Shown here piece after piece: positions 17,639 to 26,748 of a stretch of DNA of 64,000 nucleotides; within the stretch, counting starts at the first letter, position 1, and each line of letters opens with the position of its first letter. This DNA is from Luteolibacter sp. Its GTDB lineage: Bacteria > Verrucomicrobiota > Verrucomicrobiia > Verrucomicrobiales > Akkermansiaceae. The stretch is from positions 1 through 64,000 of the forward strand of contig JAUYNL010000081.1 in assembly GCA_030696085.1 (NCBI GenBank), written 5' to 3'. The position numbers and the translations under genes were made by a program. A model generated the notes under the pieces. It worked only from the letters and a program-made list of their open reading frames with translations. It searched no databases and was not told where the DNA came from.

Positions 17639-18948
17639 GCTCCGATCAGCGGCATCTTCGGGTAGTCCGCGCCGAGGATGGGCTTTGTGTCCGGTGCCTT
17701 GAGCCAGTCTGTGAGCAGGCTGCCATAGACGCTGCGGAAATCCACCGTGTGCTTGATGTCGCCTTCGGATAGATCGGTGAGGCTCGGGTGCGTGCCATGG
17801 AGGCCTCCCTTGATGGCGGGACCGGCGACGAAGAGGCAGGAGGCCTTGCCGTGATCGGTGCCTGCGCTGGCGTTTTCCGAGACGCGGCGGCCGAACTCGG
17901 AGAAAGTCATGAGTACGACGCGCTTGTCGTTGCCCTGCTGCTTGAGGTCGGCGAAGAAGGATTTCAGCGCGGAGTCGAGTTGTCCTAACAACCTGTCGTG
18001 GGAGTTGACCTGCTGGTTGTGGGTGTCGAATCCGCCGTGGCTGACGTAATAGACGCGGGCGGGCATGCCGCCGGCGATCATGCGGGAAACCAGGTTGAGG
18101 TTGCGCGAGAGCGGCGTGCCCTCGTAGCGCACGGTGGTCTTGTGTTTGGAGGCGAGTTCGAGGATCTTCTTCGAGCTCACGCGGGCGTTGAGGGCGACGC
18201 GTTCGAGAAAGGCGAGGTTGCCTTCGCCGGTGATTCCGCCTGGCTTGCCACCGGCGGGCATATCGATGGAAGTGCCTGCGGTGGGGGCGTCGTCCATGCC
18301 ATCCGGCTGGTTGAGTCTTGAGAAAAACTCCTCGGCTTGCGCCTGTTCACCACCGCCGTGGATCCAGCGGTAGAGTTCCGGCGAGTTGAGGCAGACGCCC
18401 GGGTTCTTGACCGCGCCGAAGCTCTCGGGCTGGGTCTTGTTGAAGCTGATGCCCACCGTGGGATCCGCTCCGGGGCAGGCGTTGTCGAAGTAGCGGCCGA
18501 GCCAGCCGGTGGCGGAGCGGTTGTTGGTGTCGCCGGTCTCCCAGATCGAGGTGGAGACGAAGTGCGAGCGGTTCGGATTGGGATATCCGACACCCTGCAC
18601 GATGCCGAGATTGCCTTCTTTAAAAAGCGATCCGAGGAAGGGCATCGAGGCGTTGAGGCCGGCGTAGTCACTGAGCCTGATGACGTCCTTCTCCTTCTTC
18701 GCGAGGCGCGGGCGGGATTTCTGATAGGTGTCGTCGGCATAGGGGACGAGCGTGTTGAGGCCGTCGTTTCCGCCGGCGAGCTGGAGCACGACGAGGATGG
18801 TGTCGTCCCTGCCGGTGAGGCCCTGGATGGCGAGGTCCTTGGAGGCGTCGTGGAGCTGGCCGAAGGTGCGCTCGACAAACATCGGCACGGTCCATGCGGC
18901 GGAGGCCCCGAGAACGGCGGAGCGGAGGAAATCACGGCGGGTTTTCAT
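17635..18948 (-). CDS. DUF1501 family exported protein
   Basis: A 437-residue protein with a twin-arginine export signal (MKTRRDFLRSAVLGASAAW) and the sulfatase-like fold of the DUF1501 family: DTILVVLQLAGGNDGLNT near residue 48, HFVSTSIWETGD, YYVSHGGFDTHNQQ and VVLMTFSEFGRRVSENAS. DUF1501 proteins pair with DUF1800 proteins throughout Planctomycetes and Verrucomicrobia; their biochemistry is unsettled. Its start codon is preceded by a repeat-like leader element (18949-18980). The DUF1800 gene lies just upstream on the same strand with 46 bases between, so they form one unit. Confidence 0.9.
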   Translation of the reverse strand: MKTRRDFLRSAVLGASAAWTVPMFVERTFGQLHDASKDLAIQGLTGRDDTILVVLQLAGGNDGLNTLVPYADDTYQKSRPRLAKKEKDVIRLSDYAGLNASMPFLGSLFKEGNLGIVQGVGYPNPNRSHFVSTSIWETGDTNNRSATGWLGRYFDNACPGADPTVGISFNKTQPESFGAVKNPGVCLNSPELYRWIHGGGEQAQAEEFFSRLNQPDGMDDAPTAGTSIDMPAGGKPGGITGEGNLAFLERVALNARVSSKKILELASKHKTTVRYEGTPLSRNLNLVSRMIAGGMPARVYYVSHGGFDTHNQQVNSHDRLLGQLDSALKSFFADLKQQGNDKRVVLMTFSEFGRRVSENASAGTDHGKASCLFVAGPAIKGGLHGTHPSLTDLSEGDIKHTVDFRSVYGSLLTDWLKAPDTKPILGADYPKMPLIGA

Positions 18949-18980
18949 GGGGGAAAGTTTGCTGGTTTTCAGTTTTCAGA
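18949..18980 (-). repeat. Leader repeat copy upstream of the DUF1501 gene
   Basis: On the minus strand the bases just before the ATG read CTGAAAACTGAAAAC, then CAGCAAACTT, then a C-run and ATG. The same string order occurs before atpA and atpD. See the corresponding finding. Confidence 0.75.
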
Positions 18981-18994
18981 ATTCCAGCTTTTTA

Positions 18995-20515
18995 CTAACA
19001 AAGCTGATAGTAGGGGGTGCTGAGCATGAGGTGGCAGAGCTCGGCGGTTTCCTTGTCGGTGAAGATGACGCCCTTTTTGGCGGTGGCGTATTCGATGAAG
19101 GAGCCGCGGGCCTTGTCGGGCAGCGGGCCTTGGAAGAAGCGGAAGATGAGGGAGTCCACAAGTCCGGCGGGATTCTCACGCAGCGGCCTGGGGGCGATTT
19201 CCCCATAATCCGGCCCGTTCCATCCGCGTCCGCCGCGGCGGGGTGCGGGGGCCATGCCCGGGGTTTTGACGCGTTCCATGGCCATGGCCTTGCCGCCTTC
19301 GTCGGATCCCTTGGTGAGGAATCCGGCGAGGTTGTAGCGGGTGAGCAGGGTGTTGGTGTTGATCCATGCCTGGCCCCAGTCCCAGCCGGCGACGTTCGGC
19401 GGCAGGAAGAGGATCTGGCCGAGTTGCTGCTGGGCGGTGATGGGGAATCCGGCAGGCGGCTCGTCGATTTCAAGTTGCTTGAGCAACTGGATGAGGAACT
19501 GGATGGGGGATTTGATCTGCGATCGGATCGATGCCTCGGCGTAGAATTCGCTGGAGAGGAAAATTTCGCGCAGCAGGGGAGCGATCTGATAGTCCGCCCT
19601 GGCCAGGGTGTCCGCTAGAGAGTCGATGGCGGCTTCCGCCGGCTGTTCATGGACGAAGAACTCCCAGATTTTCCTGCTGATGAAGCGGGCGGGCCGTGAT
19701 TGTTCGAAGATGAGCTTGATGACGTCGTTTCCGGCGTAGGGGCCGGTTTTTCCGAAGATGGTTTTATCGGTTTCGTCCCATTGCCTGCGGTTGTGGGTGA
19801 CCTTGCCGTTCCTGCGGTCGAACTGATAGCCGGTGAAGGCGCGGGCGGCCTCGCGAATGTCCTGCTCGGTGTAGTTCCCCTCGCCGAGGGTGAAGAGTTC
19901 CATCACCTCGCGGGCGAAGTTTTCATTGGGTTTTCCTTTTTTCGAGTTTTGGGTATCGAGGTAAAGCGTCATCGCCGGATCCATGAGGATGGCCTGTGTG
20001 AGATCCCTGAAACCGCCAAAGGCATGGCGGCGGAAAAGTTCGTTCTGATGGAGCATCAGGACCGGTTCCTTGACCTTTTGGATGGAAGTGGCGAAGTGGT
20101 CGTGCCAGAAAAGCGTCATTTTCTCACGCAACGGGGCCTTGGTCTTCAGGATGCGCCGGAACCACCAGCCTTGGGCTTCGAGTGCCTGCTGGCGGTTTTC
20201 CTTCTGGAATTTCTGGATCGTCTCGCGGCGGATGCGCCCCATCTCCTCCGTGGTGTGCCCTCGCAGGGACCGCCGCATTTCGCGGATTTGGTCGTTGCGG
20301 GAGCGCAGTTCGGCGAGAGCCTGTTCCTCCCTCGCCCATTCGGGCAATGGAAAGGCGTTCTCGGCCTCATCCGGTGTGATCAGGGAATCCACGGCCTTGA
20401 CGCGACCGAGGGCGTGGAAGGCCCGGATTTCGTCGAGACCGCCGCCGAATCCGGCGCGATTCAGCAGGTGCGCCGCCTCGTTTACCGTCCATGAGTCGCT
20501 GGCTTTTGGGAGCAT
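18995..20515 (-). CDS. DUF1800 family protein
   Basis: A 506-residue protein with the DUF1800 hallmarks: AAHLLNRAGFGGGLDEI near the N-terminus, RRILKTKAPLREKMTLFWHDHFATS in the middle, NFAREVMELFTLGEGNYTEQDI and ARAFTGYQ. The family always partners DUF1501 proteins, encoded here immediately downstream. Function is unknown; an exported complex is assumed. ATG 20515 (MLPKASDSWTVNEAAH) fits the usual family start; an ATG at 20557 would add 14 unconserved-looking residues. No signal peptide is evident with this start. Confidence 0.88.
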   Translation of the reverse strand: MLPKASDSWTVNEAAHLLNRAGFGGGLDEIRAFHALGRVKAVDSLITPDEAENAFPLPEWAREEQALAELRSRNDQIREMRRSLRGHTTEEMGRIRRETIQKFQKENRQQALEAQGWWFRRILKTKAPLREKMTLFWHDHFATSIQKVKEPVLMLHQNELFRRHAFGGFRDLTQAILMDPAMTLYLDTQNSKKGKPNENFAREVMELFTLGEGNYTEQDIREAARAFTGYQFDRRNGKVTHNRRQWDETDKTIFGKTGPYAGNDVIKLIFEQSRPARFISRKIWEFFVHEQPAEAAIDSLADTLARADYQIAPLLREIFLSSEFYAEASIRSQIKSPIQFLIQLLKQLEIDEPPAGFPITAQQQLGQILFLPPNVAGWDWGQAWINTNTLLTRYNLAGFLTKGSDEGGKAMAMERVKTPGMAPAPRRGGRGWNGPDYGEIAPRPLRENPAGLVDSLIFRFFQGPLPDKARGSFIEYATAKKGVIFTDKETAELCHLMLSTPYYQLC

Positions 20516-20588
20516 GTCTCTGAAACCGCCGCGTGGTGGGGAAGTTGCGCAAGTCATTTCTCAGGTGGAGGGTGGAACAAGCGATGCC

Positions 20589-21638
20589 TCAGAACGGATT
20601 CTCGAAGATGGAGTCGCCGGGATCGATGTCGAGCATGATGGAGATGTGTTTGGTGGTGAGCTCTCCCATGGTTTTGCAGTCCCGGAAATTCCGGTCGTCG
20701 TGCATCCGGTCCAGTTCCTTCGCTAGGGTCACGACGTGTTCGCGCGGCGCGAGTTCCTCGCGGCGCATGATGCCGAGCAGGGCGCGCAGGCGGCCGCTTT
20801 CCACCTTGGCGCGGCGCGACATTTGCGCATGTTCCTCGGCCACATATTGGTCGATGCTCTTGCGGTTGAGCACATCGAAGGCGAGCTTGGTGACGGCGCG
20901 GTTCGACCTGAAGCGGAAGGCGAGATAGATGTTGCCCTTGCCCTCGTAGGATTGCTGGTCGAAATCAATGGCGCGCACGCGGTATTGGACCTCCTCGAAG
21001 TCCGGGGTGATGTCCACCACGTAGTTGACGCTACGCATGTCACCTAACAACCGGATGAAGGTGCGTTCGTTGAACTTGGTGAATTCCTTGGCGATGCGTA
21101 CCTTGTTGAGGCCTGGCTGGTGGATGTAATCGCGCAGGAAGACGTCGCCCGGAACGCCGGCGATGTGCTCTTCGATGAGGGTGTTGCCGTTGACCAGGTA
21201 GTTGATGCGGTTGGGCGAGAGGATATGTTCAAGCTCGAGGCCGTAAACGCGAGAGGCGTCGGCGTGCTTTACGTAGAAGTAGTCGGAATTGTCGTTGAAA
21301 AGATTGGTGATGCGGATCCGGAAGGGGCGGGAGTTTCCGAAATCGCCGAAATCGATGCGATCCACCAGCAGGTGCTCGTGCTGCTTGGCGTCGCGGCCGA
21401 GTTTGAGCTCGGTGTAAATGGCGGTGAGACGCGGCAGGATTTCCGCAAAGACGGAGGGCGGATACATCACCGTGAGCCACAGCGTTTCACGGCCGTTCGG
21501 ATCCTCGTAAGGAATCGCGCCGGTGAAACGGCAGAGCTCGTCATAAATCTTGGGAATCTCCCGCTGCCGGTCGTAATGATACAGGTATTGGCGCAGGGCC
21601 TGCGAAACGGGGTAACGTATTTTTCGCCGTGCGATCAC
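20589..21638 (-). CDS. Conserved-looking hypothetical protein
   Basis: A 349-residue soluble protein with GTG start at 21638. I do not recognise the family. The sequence is well mixed and non-repetitive, with a segment NYVVDITPDFEEVQYRVRAIDFDQ (about 220-245) that faintly recalls the metal-binding Asp region of kinase-like folds; this is only a resemblance. No membrane helices or signal peptide are visible. It lies about 70 bases upstream of the DUF1800 start on the same strand and may belong to the same transcript. Confidence 0.7.
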   Translation of the reverse strand: MIARRKIRYPVSQALRQYLYHYDRQREIPKIYDELCRFTGAIPYEDPNGRETLWLTVMYPPSVFAEILPRLTAIYTELKLGRDAKQHEHLLVDRIDFGDFGNSRPFRIRITNLFNDNSDYFYVKHADASRVYGLELEHILSPNRINYLVNGNTLIEEHIAGVPGDVFLRDYIHQPGLNKVRIAKEFTKFNERTFIRLLGDMRSVNYVVDITPDFEEVQYRVRAIDFDQQSYEGKGNIYLAFRFRSNRAVTKLAFDVLNRKSIDQYVAEEHAQMSRRAKVESGRLRALLGIMRREELAPREHVVTLAKELDRMHDDRNFRDCKTMGELTTKHISIMLDIDPGDSIFENPF

Positions 21639-21811
21639 GCAGCCAGGCTAGGGGCTGCCGGAGCACGATGCCAGCACGGGTTTTTTAAGAGGCCGCTACG
21701 CTGCGAAGCCATCCGCAACAGTCTGGAGAAGGGATCGGTGTGGAAAACCATGAATGGATTCCGCCCCGGCCACCCTCAATCTGTTGGAAATAAAGCGATG
21801 CGCGGCGGAAC

Positions 21812-22243
21812 TCAGTCTTTGGCGGCGGAGTCCTTGACTTTGATGCGGGCGGGGACATCGGCGATGGAGATGCCGGCCTTGGTGAGGGAGTCCCAGACTT
21901 GGAGCAGGCGTTCGAGCGGGAGTTTGCGGTCGGCTTCTAGTTCGAGTTTGCGGCCGGGGTTTTGTTTCTGGTAGGCGGCGAGGTAGGATTCCAGCAGGCC
22001 CTCGGGCACGGCGAGGGTGTCGAGGGTGATGTTTCCGGTGGCATCCACGGCGATGACGGAGCGGGCGTCGCTGACGGTATCGGAGGGGATTTCGCGGACG
22101 GTGGGCAGCTCGATGTGGAGGATTTCGCGGGGTTTCTTGAAGGTGGTGGAGACGATGAAGAAGACGAGCAGGATGAAGAGGATGTCGATCATGGGGACGA
22201 TCGGGACCTCGGCGCGCTTGCGGCGGATGCGGTGGAAATGCAT
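21812..22243 (-). CDS. exbD: ExbD/TolR-type biopolymer transport protein
   Basis: A 143-residue inner-membrane protein with one N-terminal helix. The helix region PIVPMIDILFILLVFFIVST holds the conserved Asp that senses proton flow in ExbD/TolR. The periplasmic part (about 45-143) is of normal length. With ExbB it should harness the proton motive force to drive a TonB-like protein. Its start is 3 bases after the exbB stop, so the two are translated from one message. Confidence 0.9.
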   Translation of the reverse strand: MHFHRIRRKRAEVPIVPMIDILFILLVFFIVSTTFKKPREILHIELPTVREIPSDTVSDARSVIAVDATGNITLDTLAVPEGLLESYLAAYQKQNPGRKLELEADRKLPLERLLQVWDSLTKAGISIADVPARIKVKDSAAKD

Positions 22244-22246
22244 GGT

Positions 22247-22921
22247 TCAGCTAGGGTTTCCGGGGCGCTGGCAGACGTGGGCGAGATCGGCGAGCAACGA
22301 CTCCAGCCGCGCGGTGAGCACTTCGATGCGGCGGGTGAAGTAGCCGTGCGCGACGACGCAGGGCACGGCGATGGCAAGGCCGAAGATGGTGGTGTTGAGG
22401 GCGATGGCGATGCCGCGGGCGATGGCGAGGTGGTCGGCAGCATCGCTGAGGCCTTGGAAGATGGCGACGAGGCCGGAGGCGGTGCCGAGCAGACCGAGCA
22501 GCGGGGCGATGGTGATGACGATATCGAGCACGCCGATGCCGGCATGCAGGCGGGAGCATTCCTCGCGGGCGGAGGCTTCCACGGCGAGGATGATGTCGCG
22601 CTGGGGTTTCCCGCGGTGGCGCAAGGCCACGGCGGCGAGGCGGGCCAGCGTGCTTTCGCCCTGCTCGAACTCCTTGAGCACGGGCTGGAGGCGATCCGCA
22701 GCGGCGAGTTCCTGAAACTGGATCACCTTTCCGGCGAGCTCGTCAGGGATAACGCGGCGGCGGGAGAGCGAGAGGAATTTATAGAGGATGGCCATCATGC
22801 CGACGATGGAGGTGAGGCCGAGGGGAATCATGAAGAGTCCGCCTTTGATGAGGAATTCCCATGAGGTGGCGAGCGCATCGGCGGCGGAAAAGGTGGCGAG
22901 GAGGATCGGTGAGTGAGTCAT
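22247..22921 (-). CDS. exbB: ExbB/MotA/TolQ-type proton channel protein
   Basis: A 224-residue membrane protein with three hydrophobic segments (about 25-45, 115-140, 155-180). The conserved GVLDIVITIAPLLGLLGTASGLV stretch precedes the second helix, as in ExbB/TolQ. It forms the channel with ExbD. It lies 11 bases downstream of the TonB-like gene and 3 bases upstream of exbD, giving the order tonB-exbB-exbD on one transcript. Confidence 0.9.
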   Translation of the reverse strand: MTHSPILLATFSAADALATSWEFLIKGGLFMIPLGLTSIVGMMAILYKFLSLSRRRVIPDELAGKVIQFQELAAADRLQPVLKEFEQGESTLARLAAVALRHRGKPQRDIILAVEASAREECSRLHAGIGVLDIVITIAPLLGLLGTASGLVAIFQGLSDAADHLAIARGIAIALNTTIFGLAIAVPCVVAHGYFTRRIEVLTARLESLLADLAHVCQRPGNPS

Positions 22922-22932
22922 TGAGTGGATGA

Positions 22933-24072
22933 TTAGAAATAGAATCTGAAGATGAGTTCCAGCGGTTCCTTGTCGTATTCCTTGCGGAGGTCGCGGGGCA
23001 TGGCGGGGATTTCCGCATCGCGGATGGAATTGAGGGTGAAACCTTTCTGGACCTCGCCGGTTTCCATGTCACCGACGAACTGGACGGAGCGGACCTTGCC
23101 GGCGGCATTCACGAAGAAGCGGACGGTTAGAAATCCCGGGGTGATGAAATCCCGGTGGCGCACGCAGTTGCGCTGCCACTCCTGCTCCACGGCGCGGCTG
23201 ATGGCGGCCTGATAACGGCCGAGCGGGGAATCCGCCACATCCAGTGCGCTGCGGCCGGTGCGCGAGATGGATCCGACGACGGCGGTCTTGCGCTGGTAGC
23301 CGCTGAAGGCGGGATTCCGGGGGGGCTTGGGTTTCGGGTTTTGTTGTGCGTTTTCCGCCTCGGCGGGCACGGGGCTGGGCGGTGGAGTTTCGGCGGCAGG
23401 CTGCTGTTGCGTCGCAGGCTTGATCTGATCTTCCATGGCGGTCTCGCGCGGGACCTGCACATCCATGGGATTCGGGCCTTCGAGCAGGGCCTCGCGCTGC
23501 GGTGGCGTGGCCCGCCCGCCGTCCGGGCCGGGCGCATCGGCGGGTGGTTCCGGGGGCGCGGATTCGGTGGATTGCGCCGCTACCGGAGCGGGCGTTTCGG
23601 GCACTGGCTGAGGCGGAGTTTCCGCGAGGGAGCCGTCCTGGTAGTCGCTTTGGGTGGTTTCGATGTCCGTTTCGTCGCGCGGATCGATGCCGGTCTGGGA
23701 AGGTAGCGGCGGGGCGGAGGAAACGGGGGCGCGATCGCTGGTGGCGCGGGTGTTGCGCTCGCCGATGAACGCGGTGCTTTTCTCAGGAGGCGCGGCCTGA
23801 TCGGTGCTGGTCCGGGCAAAGCGCTTATCCGGCGAGGCCGGGACTGCCGGGGCTGGCTGGCTTTCCGCAGGGATGGGGAAAATTTTGGCGATCATCTCCG
23901 GCGGCGGCGTTTCGGGCGCGGCGGCGGCGGCCTTTTTACGGAACTCGGCGGACTCCAGCGCGGCCAGGCCGAAGGCGGCGAGCAGGGCGAGGTTGGCGAG
24001 CAAGGACAGCCCGAGCGCGATCATCCAGAGGTGACCGTCGCCGCGCCGCGAGGAGAGTGCCAAGGCTTGCAT
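22933..24072 (-). CDS. TonB-like energy transducer
   Basis: A 379-residue protein with one N-terminal membrane anchor (about 14-38), a very long Pro/Ala/Glu-rich spacer (about 45-265) able to span the periplasm, and a small C-terminal domain (about 275-379). The domain contains GRYQAAISRAVEQEWQRN and TPGFLTVRFFVNAAGKV, resembling TonB/TolA C-terminal domains. Its place beside exbB and exbD supports the call. Start ATG 24072 is preferred; a TTG at 24114 would add 14 residues. The receptor it energises is not encoded in this window, so any link with the B12 operon is speculative. Confidence 0.8.
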   Translation of the reverse strand: MQALALSSRRGDGHLWMIALGLSLLANLALLAAFGLAALESAEFRKKAAAAAPETPPPEMIAKIFPIPAESQPAPAVPASPDKRFARTSTDQAAPPEKSTAFIGERNTRATSDRAPVSSAPPLPSQTGIDPRDETDIETTQSDYQDGSLAETPPQPVPETPAPVAAQSTESAPPEPPADAPGPDGGRATPPQREALLEGPNPMDVQVPRETAMEDQIKPATQQQPAAETPPPSPVPAEAENAQQNPKPKPPRNPAFSGYQRKTAVVGSISRTGRSALDVADSPLGRYQAAISRAVEQEWQRNCVRHRDFITPGFLTVRFFVNAAGKVRSVQFVGDMETGEVQKGFTLNSIRDAEIPAMPRDLRKEYDKEPLELIFRFYF

Positions 24073-24132
24073 TGCCAACGCCGCCAACCTTGCCGGGAAA
24101 CCCTGCGGGCGCAATCCGGGAAATCCGGGCTT

Positions 24133-24376
24133 TTACAAACCGGGGGAAAGCGCCTCGCGCCCCAACTCCCGAGCAGCCTCCGCCTGCCGCAGATCGTGGG
24201 TCATCAGGCGTTTTACTCGCCGTCGCGCCCTCCTTGATCGGCAGCATTCGCGCGATGGGCTTCCCGTCGCGAGTGATGATGATTTCCCGCCCGGTTTCCA
24301 AGGATTGCTCCGCTTCCGGCCGGCGCTGACGCACATCCCGGATGGTCATCATTTTCATGATGTCCATGTGTAGCAT
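24133..24376 (-). pseudogene. Phd/YefM-type antitoxin-like gene, apparently frameshifted
   Basis: From ATG 24376 the protein reads MTIRDVRQRRPEAEQ… GREIIITRDGKPIARMLPI, a good match to prevent-host-death antitoxins. Around 24230 the frame runs into low-complexity sequence and would continue into the tonB-like gene. One frame over, a sensible tail appears (RRVKRLMTHDLRQAEAAREL…) and stops at 24133. A single frameshift would join the two halves into an antitoxin of about 80 residues. No toxin gene is adjacent, so this is probably a decayed or orphan antitoxin. A sequencing error cannot be excluded. Confidence 0.5.
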
Positions 24377-24394
24377 GTTTCACGGGACACCTCT

Positions 24395-25072
24395 TCATTC
24401 CGCGGCGCGGCCCTTGCGGGCGAGCCAGATGGGTAGCATCCGGGTTTTTTTCGCGTTGGGCGAGGCGGGAACGGTGAACTCGGCGACATCAAACCCGGAG
24501 CGCTGGAGGCGGCGGGTCAGGTTTGAGAGCGGGCGCGAGCCGGCGATGGCGAGCAAACCGCCGGCTTGCAGCGCCTCGTAGGCGGCAGAGACCCAGCGCC
24601 GGTCATCCACCCATGGGCGCTTGCCGGGGCCGGTGGGCGAGGCATCGAGATGGAGGAGGATGGCATGCAGCATTCCGGCATGGCGGAGCAGGGCGGCTGG
24701 CCCGCAATCAGTTTCCAGAACGATCCGCGGCTCGGTGAGCAAGGGGCTATCGGGCAAGTGCTGGCGGTGCCAGTCGGGAAGGGCCGCGAGGGGCTCCGCA
24801 ACGATGAAGGTGCCGCGCTTTTGTTTCAATTCGGCGGCGGCGGCGGCGATCGAGTGACCCAGGCCGAGACCGACGAAGAACAGCTTCGGTTGGCGCGCGG
24901 GACGGAATGGAGCGCAGGCGAGGCGGGCGAGCTCTTCTTCAGCCGCGCGGGTGGCGGGGCCGCAGATCTGCTGGCCATGAATGAGCAGGAACTTGCGGCC
25001 ATCGTGCTCCTGGAGCGTCAGGGTGACACCTTCCGGAAGCGGGGTTTCAGCGAGGGTGATTCTTGGTTTCAT
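24395..25072 (-). CDS. Spermidine-synthase-like methyltransferase-fold protein
   Basis: A 225-residue cytoplasmic protein with a Rossmann-type motif KLFFVGLGLGHSIAAAAAEL (about 63-82) and an acidic segment following the next strand (FIVAEPL), as in spermidine synthase/SAM-dependent folds. A later ILLHLDASPTGPGKRPWVDD region resembles the spermidine synthase-like family that lacks a polyamine active site. The substrate cannot be assigned. It stands 19 bases upstream of the antitoxin-like remnant and downstream of the HU terminator, so it has its own promoter. Confidence 0.7.
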   Translation of the reverse strand: MKPRITLAETPLPEGVTLTLQEHDGRKFLLIHGQQICGPATRAAEEELARLACAPFRPARQPKLFFVGLGLGHSIAAAAAELKQKRGTFIVAEPLAALPDWHRQHLPDSPLLTEPRIVLETDCGPAALLRHAGMLHAILLHLDASPTGPGKRPWVDDRRWVSAAYEALQAGGLLAIAGSRPLSNLTRRLQRSGFDVAEFTVPASPNAKKTRMLPIWLARKGRAAE

Positions 25073-25117
25073 AAGGTCTTGTGTGCGGAGTATCAGCCGG
25101 GATCAGGGCTGGTGACA

Positions 25118-25149
25118 AGAAAACCCCGGCCATGTGCGGCCGGGGTTTT
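25118..25149 (-). terminator. Strong intrinsic terminator after the HU gene
   Basis: A perfect 13-base-pair stem (GAAAACCCCGGCC / GGCCGGGGTTTTC) with a six-base loop lies 64 bases beyond the HU stop codon. On the minus strand the stem ends in TTTTC followed by TTGT, giving a U-rich tail. It separates HU from the downstream spermidine-synthase-like gene. Confidence 0.85.
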
Positions 25150-25212
25150 CATGGTTTTATGAGGTTGTTTCAATCTGTCGGGGGATGGAGGGAGGCCGGA
25201 GCCTCCCGCCGA

Positions 25213-25488
25213 TCATAGCGAGCCCTTGAGCACGGAGGAGGGCTTGAAGCCGACCGACTTGGAGGCGGCGATCTTCATGGACTCTCCGGTCTTCGGGTTG
25301 CGGCCGGTGCGTGCGGCGCGTTTCTTGACCTCGAAAGTGCCGAATCCGATGATTTGGACTTTCTTGTCCTTCCTCACGCCTTTGGCGATGGAGGAGAGAA
25401 CGGCTTCGAGGGCTTCGTCGGCGGCACGCTTGGTGGCGTCTTTTCCGAGGGCGGCTTGGATGGTATCAATGAGTTCAGCTTTATTCAT
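25213..25488 (-). CDS. HU-family nucleoid DNA-binding protein
   Basis: A 91-residue basic protein with the full HU fold: MNKAELIDTIQAAL start, helical dimer core, then VQIIGFGTFEVKKRAARTGRNP, the DNA-binding arm with its conserved RNP tip, and a short C-terminal helix. It bends and compacts DNA as a dimer. The length is normal. It is monocistronic, with its own terminator, and divergent from the ATP synthase operon. Confidence 0.95.
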   Translation of the reverse strand: MNKAELIDTIQAALGKDATKRAADEALEAVLSSIAKGVRKDKKVQIIGFGTFEVKKRAARTGRNPKTGESMKIAASKSVGFKPSSVLKGSL

Positions 25489-25808
25489 GGCAGCGGAAGT
25501 TTGTGCGGAGCGGGGATGGGGTTGGCAAGAGAAAATCCTTTGAATTCCTAGGGAATTTTTGGAATGGCGGCCGGGCCGGGCCGCGATGGAGAATATGAAA
25601 AGGAAGGCCGGGGCCCGGGGATTAGTTGATAGATAATGTTAGATCGACGCGCCTTACGGATGGGCGGCCATGAGCATGGCTGGGATCAGGCGGCGCTTTC
25701 CAGACTCGCGCATTGCCGCCGCGTTGAGAAATTTTCAAGAAAAGAACTTGCGGCGGCATCGGTCGCTCAATAAAGACCACGCGCCCGCGGCAAGCGGGCA
25801 ATTCCGGC
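25489..25808. other. Divergent intergenic region between HU and the ATP synthase operon
   Basis: This 320-base stretch must hold promoters for HU (leftward) and atpB (rightward). It is uneven in composition: an AT-rich part next to HU, a GC-rich patch (CGGCCGGGCCGGGCCG near 25570) and an AT-rich part with TTGATAGATAATG near 25627. I cannot place a convincing promoter and see no atpI or other small gene. Confidence 0.4.
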
Positions 25809-26675
25809 ATGATTCGTCGCACGCTGCTCCCAACCCTGACCGCCTGGCTCCTCAGCCTCGCCTCCGCTTTCGCGGCCGGCGATGGAGGACACCATGCGCT
25901 GCCCCTTGATGCCCAGCAGCTCTTCGGGCCCTTCACCAACTCCACGATCATGGTCTGGCTGGCGGTGGGCCTGATCATTTTGTTCTGCCGCGCGGCGACG
26001 CGGAAAATGGCGTTGGTTCCCGCCGGTTTCCAGAATTTCGCGGAGTGGGTGGTGGAGTCGCTCTATGATTTCCTCGGCGGCCTGTTGGGAGAGCATCTGG
26101 TGAAACGTGTGTTCTGGTTTTTCGGCTCGGTGTTTTTTTTCATTCTGGTGAACAATTACATGGGCCTCATCCCCTTCGTCGGCACGATCGGATGGAACAC
26201 GGTGGACGCCCACGGGCATCACGGATTCACACCATGGCTGCGGGGGGGCAATGCGGACATCAACATGACCGCCGCGATGTCCCTCACCTTCGCCATCCTG
26301 TGGTTCTACTGGGCGATCACGGAGAGTGGCCTGAAAGCCTTCCTCGCCCACATTTTCGCGCCGAAGGGAAGTTTCCACGGCATCATGCTGCTGATGATGG
26401 TGCCGATTTTCCTGTTTGTCGGCGTGTTGGAAGTGATCTCGATCGCGATCCGCCCGGTGGCGCTGACTTTCCGTCTTTTCGGCAACATCTACGGTGGCGA
26501 GCAGACGCTTGAAGCTTTGATGAATCTGGTTCCCAAGTGGCTCGCCTTCCTGCCGGCGCTGCCGTTTTATTTCATGGAACTGCTCGTCGGTTTCGTGCAA
26601 GCCCTCGTCTTCACTTTGCTCTGCGCCATCTTCCTCAAGCTCATCTGCGATCACGGCGATGAGGCGCACCACTGA
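25809..26675 (+). CDS. atpB: ATP synthase Fo subunit a
   Basis: A 288-residue polytopic protein forming the proton half-channels of Fo. The essential Arg lies in LTFRLFGNIYGGEQ (Arg222). A signal-like N-terminus (ending SAFAAG) is followed by a His-rich segment, and about five to six membrane helices follow. It heads the operon atpB-E-F-H-A-G-D-C. No atpI-type assembly gene precedes it. ATG 25809 is the first in-frame start and lacks a Shine-Dalgarno sequence. Confidence 0.95.
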   Translation: MIRRTLLPTLTAWLLSLASAFAAGDGGHHALPLDAQQLFGPFTNSTIMVWLAVGLIILFCRAATRKMALVPAGFQNFAEWVVESLYDFLGGLLGEHLVKRVFWFFGSVFFFILVNNYMGLIPFVGTIGWNTVDAHGHHGFTPWLRGGNADINMTAAMSLTFAILWFYWAITESGLKAFLAHIFAPKGSFHGIMLLMMVPIFLFVGVLEVISIAIRPVALTFRLFGNIYGGEQTLEALMNLVPKWLAFLPALPFYFMELLVGFVQALVFTLLCAIFLKLICDHGDEAHH

Positions 26676-26748
26676 CCCTTTCCGCAGTCCGACCATGGCA
26701 TGACCGTGGGGGCTGCTGAATAAAACACATCAAACACAACAACAGACC

